A stretch of 64,000 bases of DNA from Haliclona indistincta (taxonomy: Eukaryota > Porifera > Demospongiae > Haplosclerida > Chalinidae), in contig OZ024790.1 in the NCBI GenBank assembly GCA_964017065.1, positions 12,770,703 through 12,834,702 of the forward strand. The letters run 5' to 3'. Below the pieces are notes generated by a model. That model saw only the letters and a list, made by a program, of their open reading frames with translations. It searched no databases and was not told the DNA's origin. Positions within the stretch are counted from its first letter, which is position 1; every line of letters starts with the position of its first letter. Positions 45,401-57,400 of this stretch are shown here, one piece after another. Made by a program: the position numbers and the translations under genes.

Positions 45401-48160
45401 AATACATGAATCTAAACAATAATCATTCAAAGCCATTATGAATCATCACTCTTACCTTTGATTGGCGGCTTGCTTGGCTAAAGTCTGAAGATGGAGTGTT
45501 GAGTTTAACACACTCGTTAGATGGGTAGTATTGTTTGTTGCACTAGGATCACACAGATCAGGTGAAGCCGCCTGAGGTAACGAATAATAAATAAATACAA
45601 AATGTATGACACATGTAAACTATTGGTGATATTAATATTGACACCAAGATATACAGAGGATAAGTCATTATCATCGTCAGTATAAGTTCTGACACTAGCT
45701 AGTACAGTATTGTAAGCACCTTTTGACACTAGCTAGTACAGTATTGTAAGCACCTTTTGACACTAGCTAGTACAGTATTGTAAGCACCTTTTGACACTAG
45801 CTAGTACAGTATTGTAAGCACCTTTTGACACTAGCTAGTACAGTATTGTAAGCACCTTTTGACACTAGCTAGTACAGTATTGTAAGCACCTTTTGACACT
45901 AGCTAGTACAGTATTGTAAGCACCTTTTGACACTAGCTAGTACAGTATTGTAAGCACCTTTTGACACAAGCTAGTACAGTATTGTAAGCACCTTTTGACA
46001 CTAGCTAGTACAGTATTGTAAGCACCTTTTGCAGAGTGTCTCTATTCCAGATCTTGCTGTAGACCAATGCTGCTAACTTGTAATCACTGCACCGTTTCAA
46101 GGAGTCCATGAGAAGGGCTATACTCCATATTGGTATAGAGCTAAAATGGACATAATTATCATACATTATGTGATGCAGAGACCTGCCTCGAATGAAAATT
46201 CTTCAAGATATTGAACGCCTCAAGTGGCTTGTCACACATAGACAAGGCATCAGCGAGACCAAACTGAACAGCATCAGGAACACTAGTCAAGTCAGGGAAT
46301 CTCTGCAGCAATAATACACATGATACACAATAATACACATGGTGTACGGCTCCAAACTTTTGTGGTCTAAAATTTGTGATTTTTAAATTTAGGCCTAAAT
46401 CAAAATGACAATGTGGGTGTGGTACCTAGACGATGTGGGCGTGGTACCTAGGAAACCATACTTATGCTTATCGAGCTCACCTCATGCACATGAGGTAGAG
46501 ATGTAGGAGTGACCTGAGCAGATGCTGCAAGTACCAATAGAGCTGTTCTTTTTGTGATCTAAACTTTTTGTGAATTTGCTTATTTAGACAGCAAAAATTT
46601 TTGAGATGTACGGTAAGCACCCTGGCAAATTAAGTTACAATAATGGCTTGAACCATCAAATGTATTGAAGGCACACCCATAGTCAGTTTGTTACATAATG
46701 ATATGTTAGTCTATAGAGTATCTGTAAGTTAGAGCATGTGTGGTGTATATGTATAACCAGGAGAGTATTACGGGAAGGAGCGTTCAACTGCCGTATTCAC
46801 TATAGTAATATCGAAGCCTAAAGTCCGTCACCATGTGCTGTTGCTACAAGTGGAACTAAGGCCTTTCTTTGCGCATTGTGGTCCACTATTTCCTACCTAT
46901 ACATTCATCCACACTTCGTCCTGCCTGTCTCAAGCTAAAACAAGCGAGCGTTCAGCCAGAGCCATGATCACTATCCAATGCGACCAGCGAACCCTTCCTT
47001 CCCCTTATACGCTCCTGGTGTCAATTACAAACAGCCATACCTCAGTATACATGTCTTGAGCTGTTGCAAGTCTCTTTAACATTCCCAGTGCCCTTAGTTT
47101 GGCTGCCAACACACATCCCTCAGAATCATCTGAGTCAGTATTTGCATGTATGTCACAGACTCTAAGAGTCAAGTTGGGGCAATCACGAGACAGGAGGAAA
47201 TCAGCTAGTTGTCCCATAAATTTAGGTGAAGTCTGCAATGATAAAATACAAGGATTAATTCACATGTAGGAGAGAAGTCACTCGTGAAGTAAAGCAATAC
47301 TGACACGAGGCATAAGAACTCATATTATGCGTGATTGGTAAGCGCCATAGTTTATTGAGTATTCTCAACAATGACCAAGCAGTATGAGAGTATGGTGAGC
47401 TCTCCAGAAAGCAAGCATTATGCTTAGCTGTCATTGGGAAACAACTCATTGCTGCCATCTGGTTACCTTTAGCTCTGTGTCTTTTACGAAATCGATTGCT
47501 TGGTTGAGACACCTGCTATCAACTAGTGCTTGGAAATACAAGTTCATTGTTACAGCGTCTTTATCTTGTCCGGTCAAAGCTGCAGCCATGTCCCGTCTGA
47601 CTACATTAGTAGCCTCACCGCTACCTAGTCCCTGACATAGACGAAACATCAGATGGTAGGTTTCAACATTGAACAGTCTGGCTCTCTTCAGCCTGCCCCA
47701 CGCAGTGACTGCTTCACCATATCTCCTTCCTCTAACAAAGAGAAAATGACACCACAAAAAGCAAGTTAACAATATCATAATACAGAAGATAAGATCAAAA
47801 GCAGTCTGCATGAACCTATTCCCAATAAGTAACCTAGCTGTGTTGAATGAGCGTATTAATACCTTATCATTGAACCAAAAACAGAATTTAGTTCTTCAAT
47901 CTTAGGATGAGATGTACTCAGCTGCTTGAGACCACCAGCTGGCACCATACCGGTACCACCAGATGACAAGATTGCAGATTCATCTGAAGATGACAAAAAC
48001 TTCTTAGCAGAGAATTGCGAACCATCACAAAACTGGCGAATGGGTTTGTGGCACACGACACAGCATGATGACACACGGCCCTTCGTAGATAAGATTTGAA
48101 ATAAAAACTACCATAACAGCTTCATCTTACCAGTGCCACAGAGATGATTGGACATGCCAT
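42411..48160 (-). CDS. Helical-repeat (PPR-like) protein, probably mitochondrial
   Basis: Fourteen exons: 48160-48131, 48080-47863, 47731-47467, 47232-47041, 46558-46481, 46302-46187, 46140-46026, 45571-45456, 45067-44974, 44702-44544, 44496-44341, 43889-43689, 43557-43366, 42623-42411; 714 aa. Near the C-terminus, AFNLVLEGYGRTGDLGAVF, NLNTYHIMIDCVLRD and ALLNKLLRCSRICSEYDRAF have the paired-helix pattern of pentatricopeptide repeats, as does VETYHLMFRLCQGLG near the N-terminus. The N-terminus MACPIISVALGRVSSCCVVC is short on acids and presequence-like. Intron 6 needs a GC donor (CGAG|GCAGGT). I do not recognise the orthologue; PTCD-type RNA-binding proteins of mitochondria are the nearest idea. 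Structure is sure, family moderate, function inferred. Confidence 0.7.
42711..42870. mobile_element. 160-bp MITE downstream of last PPR-gene intron boundary
   Basis: AAGAGATCTTGCAACACCAC at 42711 mirrors GTGGTGTTGCAATATCTCTT ending at 42870. Subterminal GGTTGACCAATCA and TGATTGGTCAAC also match. It lies in the intron upstream of the last exon. Confidence 0.75.
43988..44198. mobile_element. MITE with ATACCGTATATCGGGAAATTTTC-type ends
   Basis: ATACC...TCGGGAAATTTTC at the left and GAAAATTTCCCGC...GGTAT at the right are inverted repeats, with internal TTCGCGAA-like motifs. It is in a PPR-gene intron. A fragment with GGGAAAATTTCGTGGGTAGG occurs at 49739. Confidence 0.65.
45187..45282. repeat. 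24-bp tandem repeat, 4 copies
   Basis: The unit is built on TTGATTGGCAGAGGCAATAA. In the PPR-gene intron between exons 45571-45456 and 45067-44974; the motif TTGATTGGCGG also occurs at the end of the upstream exon. Confidence 0.8.
45691..46030. repeat. 34-bp minisatellite (10 copies) carrying the exon-7 splice donor
   Basis: Units start at 45691 and every 34 bases to 45997. On the minus strand each contains CAAAAGGTGCTTAC, the same donor context that ends PPR exon 46140-46026 (CAAAAG|GTGCTTAC). Read through, the first copy gives a stop (TAG) within 24 bases, and 34 is not a multiple of three, so only the first donor keeps the protein open. Confidence 0.9.
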
Positions 48161-48433
48161 TGTGGGGTTATATCTTACGATTCTTGTCAGATGTGAAGGC
48201 AACATCTTCAGCTATTGCGTATCTACAAGAGCAGTAGCTTCTGCTAGCAAGAGCACTATTGCTGGTAGTAACTCGTCTTGTTCTGCATCCCGCACACTCC
48301 ATCCATCACGATCGATCCAGCACACATGTGTTAGACCACACCCACCCAATTATTGCCACGTGACGGATTCGCTCCATGTGCCAACCCTGCGAGTAAGTTG
48401 GCGCGAGCTTACTGAGCGAGTTGATCAGCAGTC
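48161..48433. promoter_or_regulatory. Divergent promoter region, PPR gene / listerin
   Basis: 273 bp between opposite-strand starts. GCCACGTGAC (E-box CACGTG at 48357-48362) lies about 70 bases upstream of the listerin ATG. No TATA box is obvious. Confidence 0.5.
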
Positions 48434-51400
48434 ATGCCGAAGAAAAAGCGTGGAGTTGACCAGCGTGTCAAGGGGAACGCAAAGGTTCGAGACACCTGTT
48501 GTATGAATATCTTTGCGACACCACCAGGCATGTATCTGTGATTATTATTATTCCATATATGTTAGGCTGCCAGCAGTGGTCGTATGGCAGAGCTGCTCAA
48601 TATGGGAGCAGAAGGAGTCGGGTTTGTTGGATTTGAAGCAGTCTCTAGGGAAGGTTAGCTACAAATGTGCCTCTCCTGGTTGTGAAGAGTGTGATTATAG
48701 TATTGGTGATAGGTTAAAAATGTATCTTGATTCTGAAAAAGCAGAGTTAATCCCTTTAAGTGGTAAATCATTTGGTCAAATCAAGAAGGGTTGAGCAGAA
48801 CAGGTGTTGCTGGCTGCTTGGGTTTTGCAACTACGACCATAATGGTTAATGATATTCACTCCTGAGCTGACGACTATAAAAGCTGACTATTGTGTTTTTG
48901 TTTCAACTGATTGATCAAGTACTCGTTCATATGAAGTGTTGTGTCTTCATAATTGTTACTCATCATAGGAGGTGGAGGTGGCAGTAGGATCACAGATGAC
49001 ATGAGCTTGCTCGGAGTGAGTAGCAGTGGTTTTCAAGTGGTCATGAAGCAACTTGGAAAAAGAGATACTACCACAAAACTGAAGGTGAAGCGCTCTACAC
49101 AGAATAAATTATTTGTCTTGTAAAACTTTTCTTTGAAACAACTTGCTGGTCTTATCAATGTATTGTACTGGTGTGTATTGGGGTCATTCACACGAAGGAA
49201 TCATGCAACACTATTGATGAAAATGATTCTAAATAACGTCCAATACTCTAAGCCGGATAAATTGTTGTATTGATCTCTTCATTATACAGGCTCTTACTGA
49301 ATTTTCTCATTTATGTGAGATTGAATCAGTGGAGACAGTAATGACAATCATGAACATATGGCCATTGATGTATAACAAGCTTAGTACGGTGAGCTCTCTA
49401 CTGCATGTTAGCTACACAATGCTGCCTTGATTATTATTTATATATGGTAATATAACTAGTGTTTTTTTCATAGGACAATGATCATCGAGTTAGAGAAGCC
49501 AGTCACAAGTCACTGCAAGCTTGTGCAGAGAAGATTGGGAAAGGACTAGGACCTCATCTGCGTACATTGATCGGTTGTTGGGTTGCCGGGATGTGTGATC
49601 CTCATGGTCCCAGCTCATGTGCCGCTCAAGCTGCCTTTGAGTCAGCATTTCCTACCGAGAAGCAGCCGGAAGTGTTCAAGTTTGGAGCCAAAGCCATTGT
49701 ATCGGTGAGCTATATGAAACCTATGTGCTGCTGTAAATTGGGAAAATTTCGTGGGTAGGAAAATTTTTTGTTAAAATATTTTTGTGGGTAGACGAAAATT
49801 AAACACGCCAATTAAGATTTTAAAGCATTCCAAAACACCAAAGCAACACTAAAGACAAAGTGACTTTGATTCCTAGGGGTTACACTGGAGTTAGGGGTGG
49901 GGTTACACTGGAGTTAGGGGTGGGGTTACACTGGAGTTAGGGGTGGGGTTACACTGGAGTTAGGTGTGGGGTTACACTGGAGTTAGGGGTGGGGTTACAC
50001 TGGAGTTAGAGGTGGGGTTACACTGGAGTTAGAGGTGGGGTTACACTGGAGTTAGGGGTGGGGTTACAGGGTGGGACTACACGGCAGTTAGGGGTGGGGT
50101 TACACTGGAGTTAGGGGTGGGGTTACACTGGAGTTAGGGGTGGGGTTACACTGGAGTTATGGGTGGGTCTACACGGCAGTTAGGGGTGGGGTTACACTTG
50201 TGTTAGGGGTGGGAACTTACCTAACTTTCCAGTTTCTATGTACATGCATCTAATACCAAGTTGTCTCTTCATTGTTGTTCTGTGCTTGATATTCCACAGC
50301 ATGCGAGAGACGTCGCATTAGTTGAGAATGCTGACACATATAGTGATCCAAAGTAAGTCATCACTCGAGCAATTTCAAATAATTATTTAGTTTCTGTGTT
50401 GTCTCATTATGTAATGTAATCCCTCCATCCATGTGGCGAATATTATGTTCCTTGTTCTCTGGAATAATGTTCAATTCCTACATTATACTAGCCCATGTAC
50501 AGTTACATGATGTGTAAAATGTTTTTATTTTGTCAGAGTTGTTCCTGAGGACGAGAGAGTGCAAAGATACGAGAGAGCTGTGACAATGGCCATTCTTGGG
50601 CTTTGCCAAATGTTTAGAAAGTTGCATTCTGCTACAGCGGTAGAGAAAGAATCTGATGTGTGGGAATCCTTTATGACTGAAGCTAGAGTGTGGAAGTTGG
50701 CTAAGCATCAGAATCCCTCTGTGAGTAAAAGTTTAGTAAGTATGTAAGAATATTTTTTCTACACATTAAACAGGTTAGATCATCAATATTCAGTCTTGTA
50801 GTGGCGTTGTGCTGTCATGAGCCAACATTTGTTACTGCTCACCCTAAGCTGTTGTGTCCATTGGTGCTGTCATCTCTTGGAGAGAGTGAGCCTCTGGTAG
50901 TTGGACCATTGTGGGAAGCGGTTCTTCTTATATTATCAGTTATTGAGGCGAGTTATTCCTTTACTCATTGTTATTGTATAGCCATGAATGCTAAAACAAC
51001 AATTGCCCTGTCAGCATATATGTAATCATCACTTCAATGCCAAATGCTTTCTTAGGCAAGCCTGCAGCACTCATAGCTATCGAACAACTGTCGTATTGAA
51101 TTTGTGTGTATGTGGGCAAAGTCTGAAACAGCAATGTCACCTAACTATTCTAGTAACACAACATCCTCCCTCTGTCAATTTAGATTATGTTTAGCAGTGA
51201 ACACAGTTAACCCTCAGAAATCTTATTTTTAGTATCTATTTTATATGACAGATGTTCACTGCTGTTATACAATCTTGTTTTCAGTCGTGGCATACTCATG
51301 TGAACACCCAAAAAGCTCTCCTTCCTGGTCTGTGGTCATTGTTAGCAGCTGGTGGTCATGGGTGTGCTCTCACTATATATCCGTGCTTGCTCCCTCTTGC

Positions 51401-54400
51401 TAGCAAGCTGAAGGAAGTGGCTAGTCAGGAAGACACATTTGATATGAACTTCATGCAACGGATGATGGCTGGGTTAGTTGGGATGATGGCTGGGTTAGTT
51501 GGGATGATGGCTGGGTTAGTTGGGATGATGGCTGGGTTAGTTGGGATGATGGCTGGGTTAGTTGGGATGATGGCTGGGTTAGTTGGGATGATGGCTGGGT
51601 TAGTTGGGATGATGGCTGGGTTAGTTGGGATGATGGCTGGGTTAGTTGGGATGATGGCTGGGTTAGTTGGGATGATGGCTGGGTTAGTTGGGATGATGGC
51701 TGGGTTAGTTGGGACGATGGCTGGGTTAGTTGGGATGATGGCTGGGTTAGTTGGGACGATGGCTGGGTTAGTTGGGATGATGGCTGGGTTAGTTGGGATG
51801 ATGGCTGGGTTAGTTGGGATGATGGCTGGGTTAGTTGGGATGATGGCTGGGTTAGTTGGGATGATGGTTGGGTTAGTTGGGATGATGGCTGGGTTAGTTG
51901 GGATGATGGCTGGGTTAGTTGGGATGATGGCTGGGTTAGTTGGGATGATGGCTGGGTTAGTTGGGATGATGGCTGGGTTAGTTGGGATGATGGCTGGGTT
52001 AGTTGGGATGATGGCTGGGTTAGTTGGGATGATGGCTGGGTTAGTTGGGATGATGGCTGGGTTAGTTGGGATGATGGCTGGGTTAGTTGGGATGATGGCT
52101 GGGTTAGTTGGGATGATGGCTGGGTTAGTTGGGATGATGGCTGGGTTAGTTGAGATGATGGCTGGGTTAGTTGAGATGATGGCTGGGTTAGTTGGGATGA
52201 TGGCTGGGTTAGTTGGGATGATGGCTGGGTTAGTTGGGATGATGGCTGGGTTAGTTGGGATGATGGCTGGGTTAGTTGGGATGGTGGCTGGGTTAGTTGG
52301 GATGATGGCTGGGTTAGTTGGGATGGTGGCTGGGTTAGTTGGGATGGTGGCTGGGTTAGTTGAGATGATGGCTGGGTTAGTTGGGATGATGGCTGGGTTA
52401 GTTGGGATGATGGTTGGGTTAGTTGGGATGATGGCTGGGTTAGTTGGGATGATGGCTGGGTTAGTTGGGATGGTGGCTGGGTTAGTTGGGATGATGGCTG
52501 GGTTAGTTGGGATGATGGCTGGGTTAGTTGGGATGATGGCTGGGTTAGTTGGGATGATGGCTGGGTTAGTTGGGATGATGGCTGGGTTAGTTGGGATGAT
52601 GGCTGGGTTAGTTGGGATGATGGCTGGGTTAGTTGGAAAATGCATGAAGAGTAGTTAGTTGGTTATGTACTTCTCTCGGAAGTTGTTGTGATATATAGTA
52701 TGTTGTTTTAAGCTCAACAGTGATAAACACTCAGTTTAATAACCATTCAGTTTAATAACCATTCAGTTTAATAACCATTCAGTTTAACTACTAGGAATGG
52801 GCGATAAGGAAAACTACTATCACTACCGACTGCATCATGTGTCACGATAAATTTAATAAAGCCTGCTCCTTTATTATATATCATTGCTGCTCGGCAATGA
52901 TTTGTAGGGATGACCTCGAACTAAGGTGGCGGCTACTCATGTGTGAAAATGAGTTATCGCACATATCTCTACTGTTATACATTTCTACTGTAAGCACTTG
53001 TAGGAAGTCTACAAGTGCTTACACTTCAATTGTCTGTTTCGATTGTCTGTTGTCTCAAAGTAGTTTTGTACCATACAAAACATCAGATATGGGAATAAGT
53101 TGATATGTACAGTACAAATATTATTATGTTACTAATATTTATCATTGGTTTATTGTTTCTAGTCTCGACTCTGATAGACCGAGATCATCACCGTCTGAGT
53201 GTGAGATGATTATGGCAACATTCTCTGAGTGCATGCTGTACTTTATATCACACGATGCAGGATCACCATGTGCACACTCCTCTGATCTTCTTACTTTAGT
53301 AAGTGGCTAGATCTGCATATTGTTTTTGATTTGGAAAAAGTACTTTTATACGTGTGACACAATCAGGAGCGTATGAATGGAAGGAGAGTGCAACTGTCAA
53401 CCGTTCGTGAACGCCAACCGAGTATAGCTAATTAGATTCACACCAGTCAGCTTAGAACTTCTGAAAGATTTTGTACTTCATTATTTATGCGTGGCGTACG
53501 TTTTTGTTCATGTGATCAACAAGTTAGTTCCAAGCTGGTAGCTGCATTCTTCGAGCGTAACGACAGAGAATGCTACAAATACATTGTTGAGTAGGATCCT
53601 TGAAAGCACAGGGAACAGTGTTCAACTCGCAATTGTGTGACGTGGAATATTTATTGATAATGGCATTATTCTGAAGGCACTAAAGTTGCACTCTCTTTCT
53701 GTTCATGCGCCCCTAGCACAATGTATTGTTTTAGCTACCGAACATCATATTATTTTTGTGCCCTGCATATTTCCTGAATTGGAACTAAAGCTTTGTGTTT
53801 GAGTGCCTTAGCTAAATCCATCAGTTGCTATCATGTACATGCTTTTGAGCAATACCAATTTTTTGTGAAAGTAAGATCATTCAAGAAATTGTCGTCTGTG
53901 AATCTACGGTAATAAGGAAGGATGTCTCATTGATTTGATTTACTTTACTTTTAAATTATCGCATGCTTATGAGGTTACAAGTTACTCTTTATCTTCAGAT
54001 AATACAACTTGTTGACAGAAGTATCCAATCTGCATCTGCAAGTCAGAGTTTAGCAGTAGCAATGGGTGTGGTCAATGTGCTATCACGTATCGAGAGTCTC
54101 TGCCAAAAGATTGTTCCACTTCATTCTTCACTTGATATGCTATGGAAGAGCCTGGAACAGCAGCTGATGATTCATCTTAAATCTGACAATGATAAGGTAC
54201 GGATGTATTCAAGCTGTATTTGTTTATTTGCTGTCATTATTATTAACCTCTATTTACTATTAGTTATTGTCTTCACGCGAGGGCATTAACCGACATTAAT
54301 GACCGCTGGAAAGTCGGTTGCCCGAGTAACGGTCGAGGGTGCAGCCCGAGACTGTACGAGGGCAACCGACTTTCCCGAGGTCATTAATGTCGGTTAATGC

Positions 54401-57400
54401 CCGAGTTGTGTAGGGCAATAAATGATTTATTACATAGTTCATCACTGTGAGCGCAATAACATTGCGAGTTTTTCAAACTCGCAAAGACGCAACGGTCTGT
54501 TGCTATAGAAGACGCTACGCGCGGTCAATAACCTACATTAATACCCTCGAATAGAGCAATCCGATTGGTGAAAGATGACGTACTATGTAATAATAATTAT
54601 TATTGTTTTCTATTCATAATAATTATTGTGGTGATTTTACTTTGTAGGTGATAGGCAGAGTTGGCACTTTCTTGAAGTGTTTCTGTGTTAAGACAGAAGC
54701 TAGTTCTCAATCAGCTGAAAGGAAATCAGTACGATTTTCATCACATTCGTCTGCAGAACAAATGCAGTCTTCAACTGTCACAAGCAGTGTCTCTCGTACT
54801 TCTGTACAATGTGCTAAGTATATCAAGTCGGTTGTGATCTCAGGTTTTGTCGTTTGCTTGAATCACATCTATCACTCTTCTTCATTACCTCACATTGTGT
54901 TGCTGAAGCTAATTCTGCAATATTATGGCGACAGAGATTTTGTTAGCAAGTTGAGCCAGCGCATTTGCGAAGAAGACGAGGAACTAAATTCTGTATTGAG
55001 TCACACACGCAAAAACTTTGAATATGGAGAAATCGAAGAAGAATCAAAGAGATGCGTTTCTCTAGTTCACCTGTTAGCAAGCCTGGCGGAGCCATCGTCT
55101 GTGCAGACCAATTGTGTCCAGTTGACGGATACGCTGCTTGATTGTATCTTATCGTTGCTTATCTGTGGGATTCTTCATGAGAAATTGATCAATCAAATTT
55201 TGGTGTCATTCATACAGGTACTGTGCACGCTACATTTGATAATATATTTATTGTTATTTTTTTGCAGAGAAACAGAGATTGGCTTTCACTTGTGACATTG
55301 AAGGTTCGTGCATTTGACTACCATCTGCTATCTTAGAGCACTTAGAGTATAGCTCAATGTTATTGACCAATCAGATTTATTAAATCCGAGGATCTATTTG
55401 CTGTAGAGACCATCCGCGAACGGATAGAGTCCTTCTGCGAACAGATAAACCACAGTTTGCTTAGTGAGAGCAAGCCATAAAATTGTTATAACAAGAACAC
55501 GTGATGTGAGGCTTGAACACGTGTGAGCGTGAGTGAGTTCTAGAAACAAACTTCTTGTTGCGTCAAAAAGCCACTAGAAGACGCGAAAGCGATGGCGAAA
55601 AGACGGTAGGAGACGAGACAGAGTACCAGCAAGGTGTAACAAGACATGGAAAGCCGTTTAGCGACATACTCTAGCTAAACTCGCCTGTGTTTTCCCATCG
55701 CTGAAGTACGGCCGTATTCTTCACAAACATTTGCGCAGCGTCGAAAATTCCTTGTTGGATAGCAACGGTTGCTATACTCTAAGCCGGTTAGAGACCTCGG
55801 CCAACGGGATCTACGCGGTATAGAAACCCTCGAGTTGCCATAGAACCCTCGCGCTACGCGCTCGGTTCTATATGGCTTCCTCTCGGGTTTCTATACCGCG
55901 TAGATCCCTTGGCCTCGGTCTCTAACCTATACATAGCCATGCAAACAGAGTTACAGAGTTCCATGAGTTACATGCAAACAGAGTTACAGAGTTCCATGTT
56001 ACATAGAGTGAGAAACAGAGATTGGCTTTCACTTGTGGCATTGAAGGTTCGTGCATTTGACTACCATCTGCTATCTTAGAGCACATGGAGTGGTGTTACC
56101 ATTGCTCCTTGAGTAGAGACACACTTATAGTACTAGTGTCTTGATGGTCACTCATCATTTGACAGCATAATGTTTCTGGTTCCTAATCAGACTACAATGT
56201 ACGCTGGGTTGATTAACATTGCCGCTAGACAATGCTATGTAGGGATTACGGCAAATTAAGATGGCGTCTACTCATGTTATGTATGCACTTCTAATGGGTA
56301 AAGTAGCAAGAGCTGTCCTTTACTAAACTATGCTTCCCGACCAATAATTCTAGCCTTTGGTTTTGTGTGCAATCCATTACATTCCTTAATCAGTCTTCTA
56401 TTTTCTCAATGTAGCTGTTATCTATTGGCTGGTTAGAGCAACTAAAGTCAGTGTTGTGTGCCTCTGAGGATCTTGTCCTTCAAGCAGTGTTTGATCAACC
56501 CCTCTCTCCAGATACACGACCTTGGAAATTACTAGAAGCTTTCACTTCTACTACTGCTAACATCAGAACTCTTAAAGAAATGGATGTTGCTGTGTTGATT
56601 GTAAACCGCATGTGTAGTATAGTGGAGGACATGCTTGCAGTAGAAGAGGAGCTGTGGAAAGAAAGGAAGCATCTTCTAGGACTGTTGTGTCAACTGGATC
56701 CTATATTTGTCCAGGTATGTATGTACACTGACCAGCATGTGACCAGCATGTGATCAGTGTGGTTATGAGCCATCTCTGTAAACTGCAAACACCAGAAACA
56801 AGAAAGCCAGCTCTGTGATATACCATTAAAAAGTCAATAGGAATTGATTAGCTGGCTCTCCAGCCAACTAATCACGGCTGGAATGCTTACATGAAAGAAA
56901 AAGTCTAGTTCCTATAGCGGGTAATTTTGGTGGGAGGAACTTTTGGCGAATCGTCAAGCATTCATCAAAATAAAATTCGCCAAAAATCTGATTTTTCTAT
57001 TGCAGTAATACGTGAGCCAGGCACTTGATGCCAAAATTAAATTCGCCAATACGCAAAATCTGGGTCATTCGCCAAAATATTGACCCTCCAAACTTACCCG
57101 CTATACGATGGTTTGTGGTAAGCAGTGTGATATGAACATGATGCCAAGCGGGTTCAACCTTATCATTAGTCTCATAACCATTCTATATTCTGTTCTACTG
57201 TACTATTGTCAATCAAATGTACAGAGTGAAAGGTGTGAAGTGATTTATTTAAGCTTTTTAATGATTCCACAACAATTAGTTGTTTGATCACAATCAATAT
57301 AGTCAGGATACGAAAAAAGGAGCCTCAAACTCCAACAACTAGCGTTTCGAACAAATAATTCAACTGTTTTTTCCTTTTATGGATAGTGCTCAAAAACACT

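Noticed and set aside
48217..48360. Minus-strand frame reading RDAEQDELLPAIVLLLAEAT
   Set aside because: Protein-like but has no in-frame ATG, ends in a stop before the PPR start, and has no usable splice junction; treated as chance in the divergent promoter.
51425..52645. Long minus-strand open frame of TNPAIIP heptads
   Set aside because: It is the antisense shadow of the 21-bp listerin minisatellite; any unit divisible by three stays open in several frames.
52837..53103. 88-codon frame in listerin intron 9 as a possible extra exon
   Set aside because: The first-donor junction to exon 53163 already gives continuous listerin-like sequence; this stretch is hairpin-rich and shows no family match.
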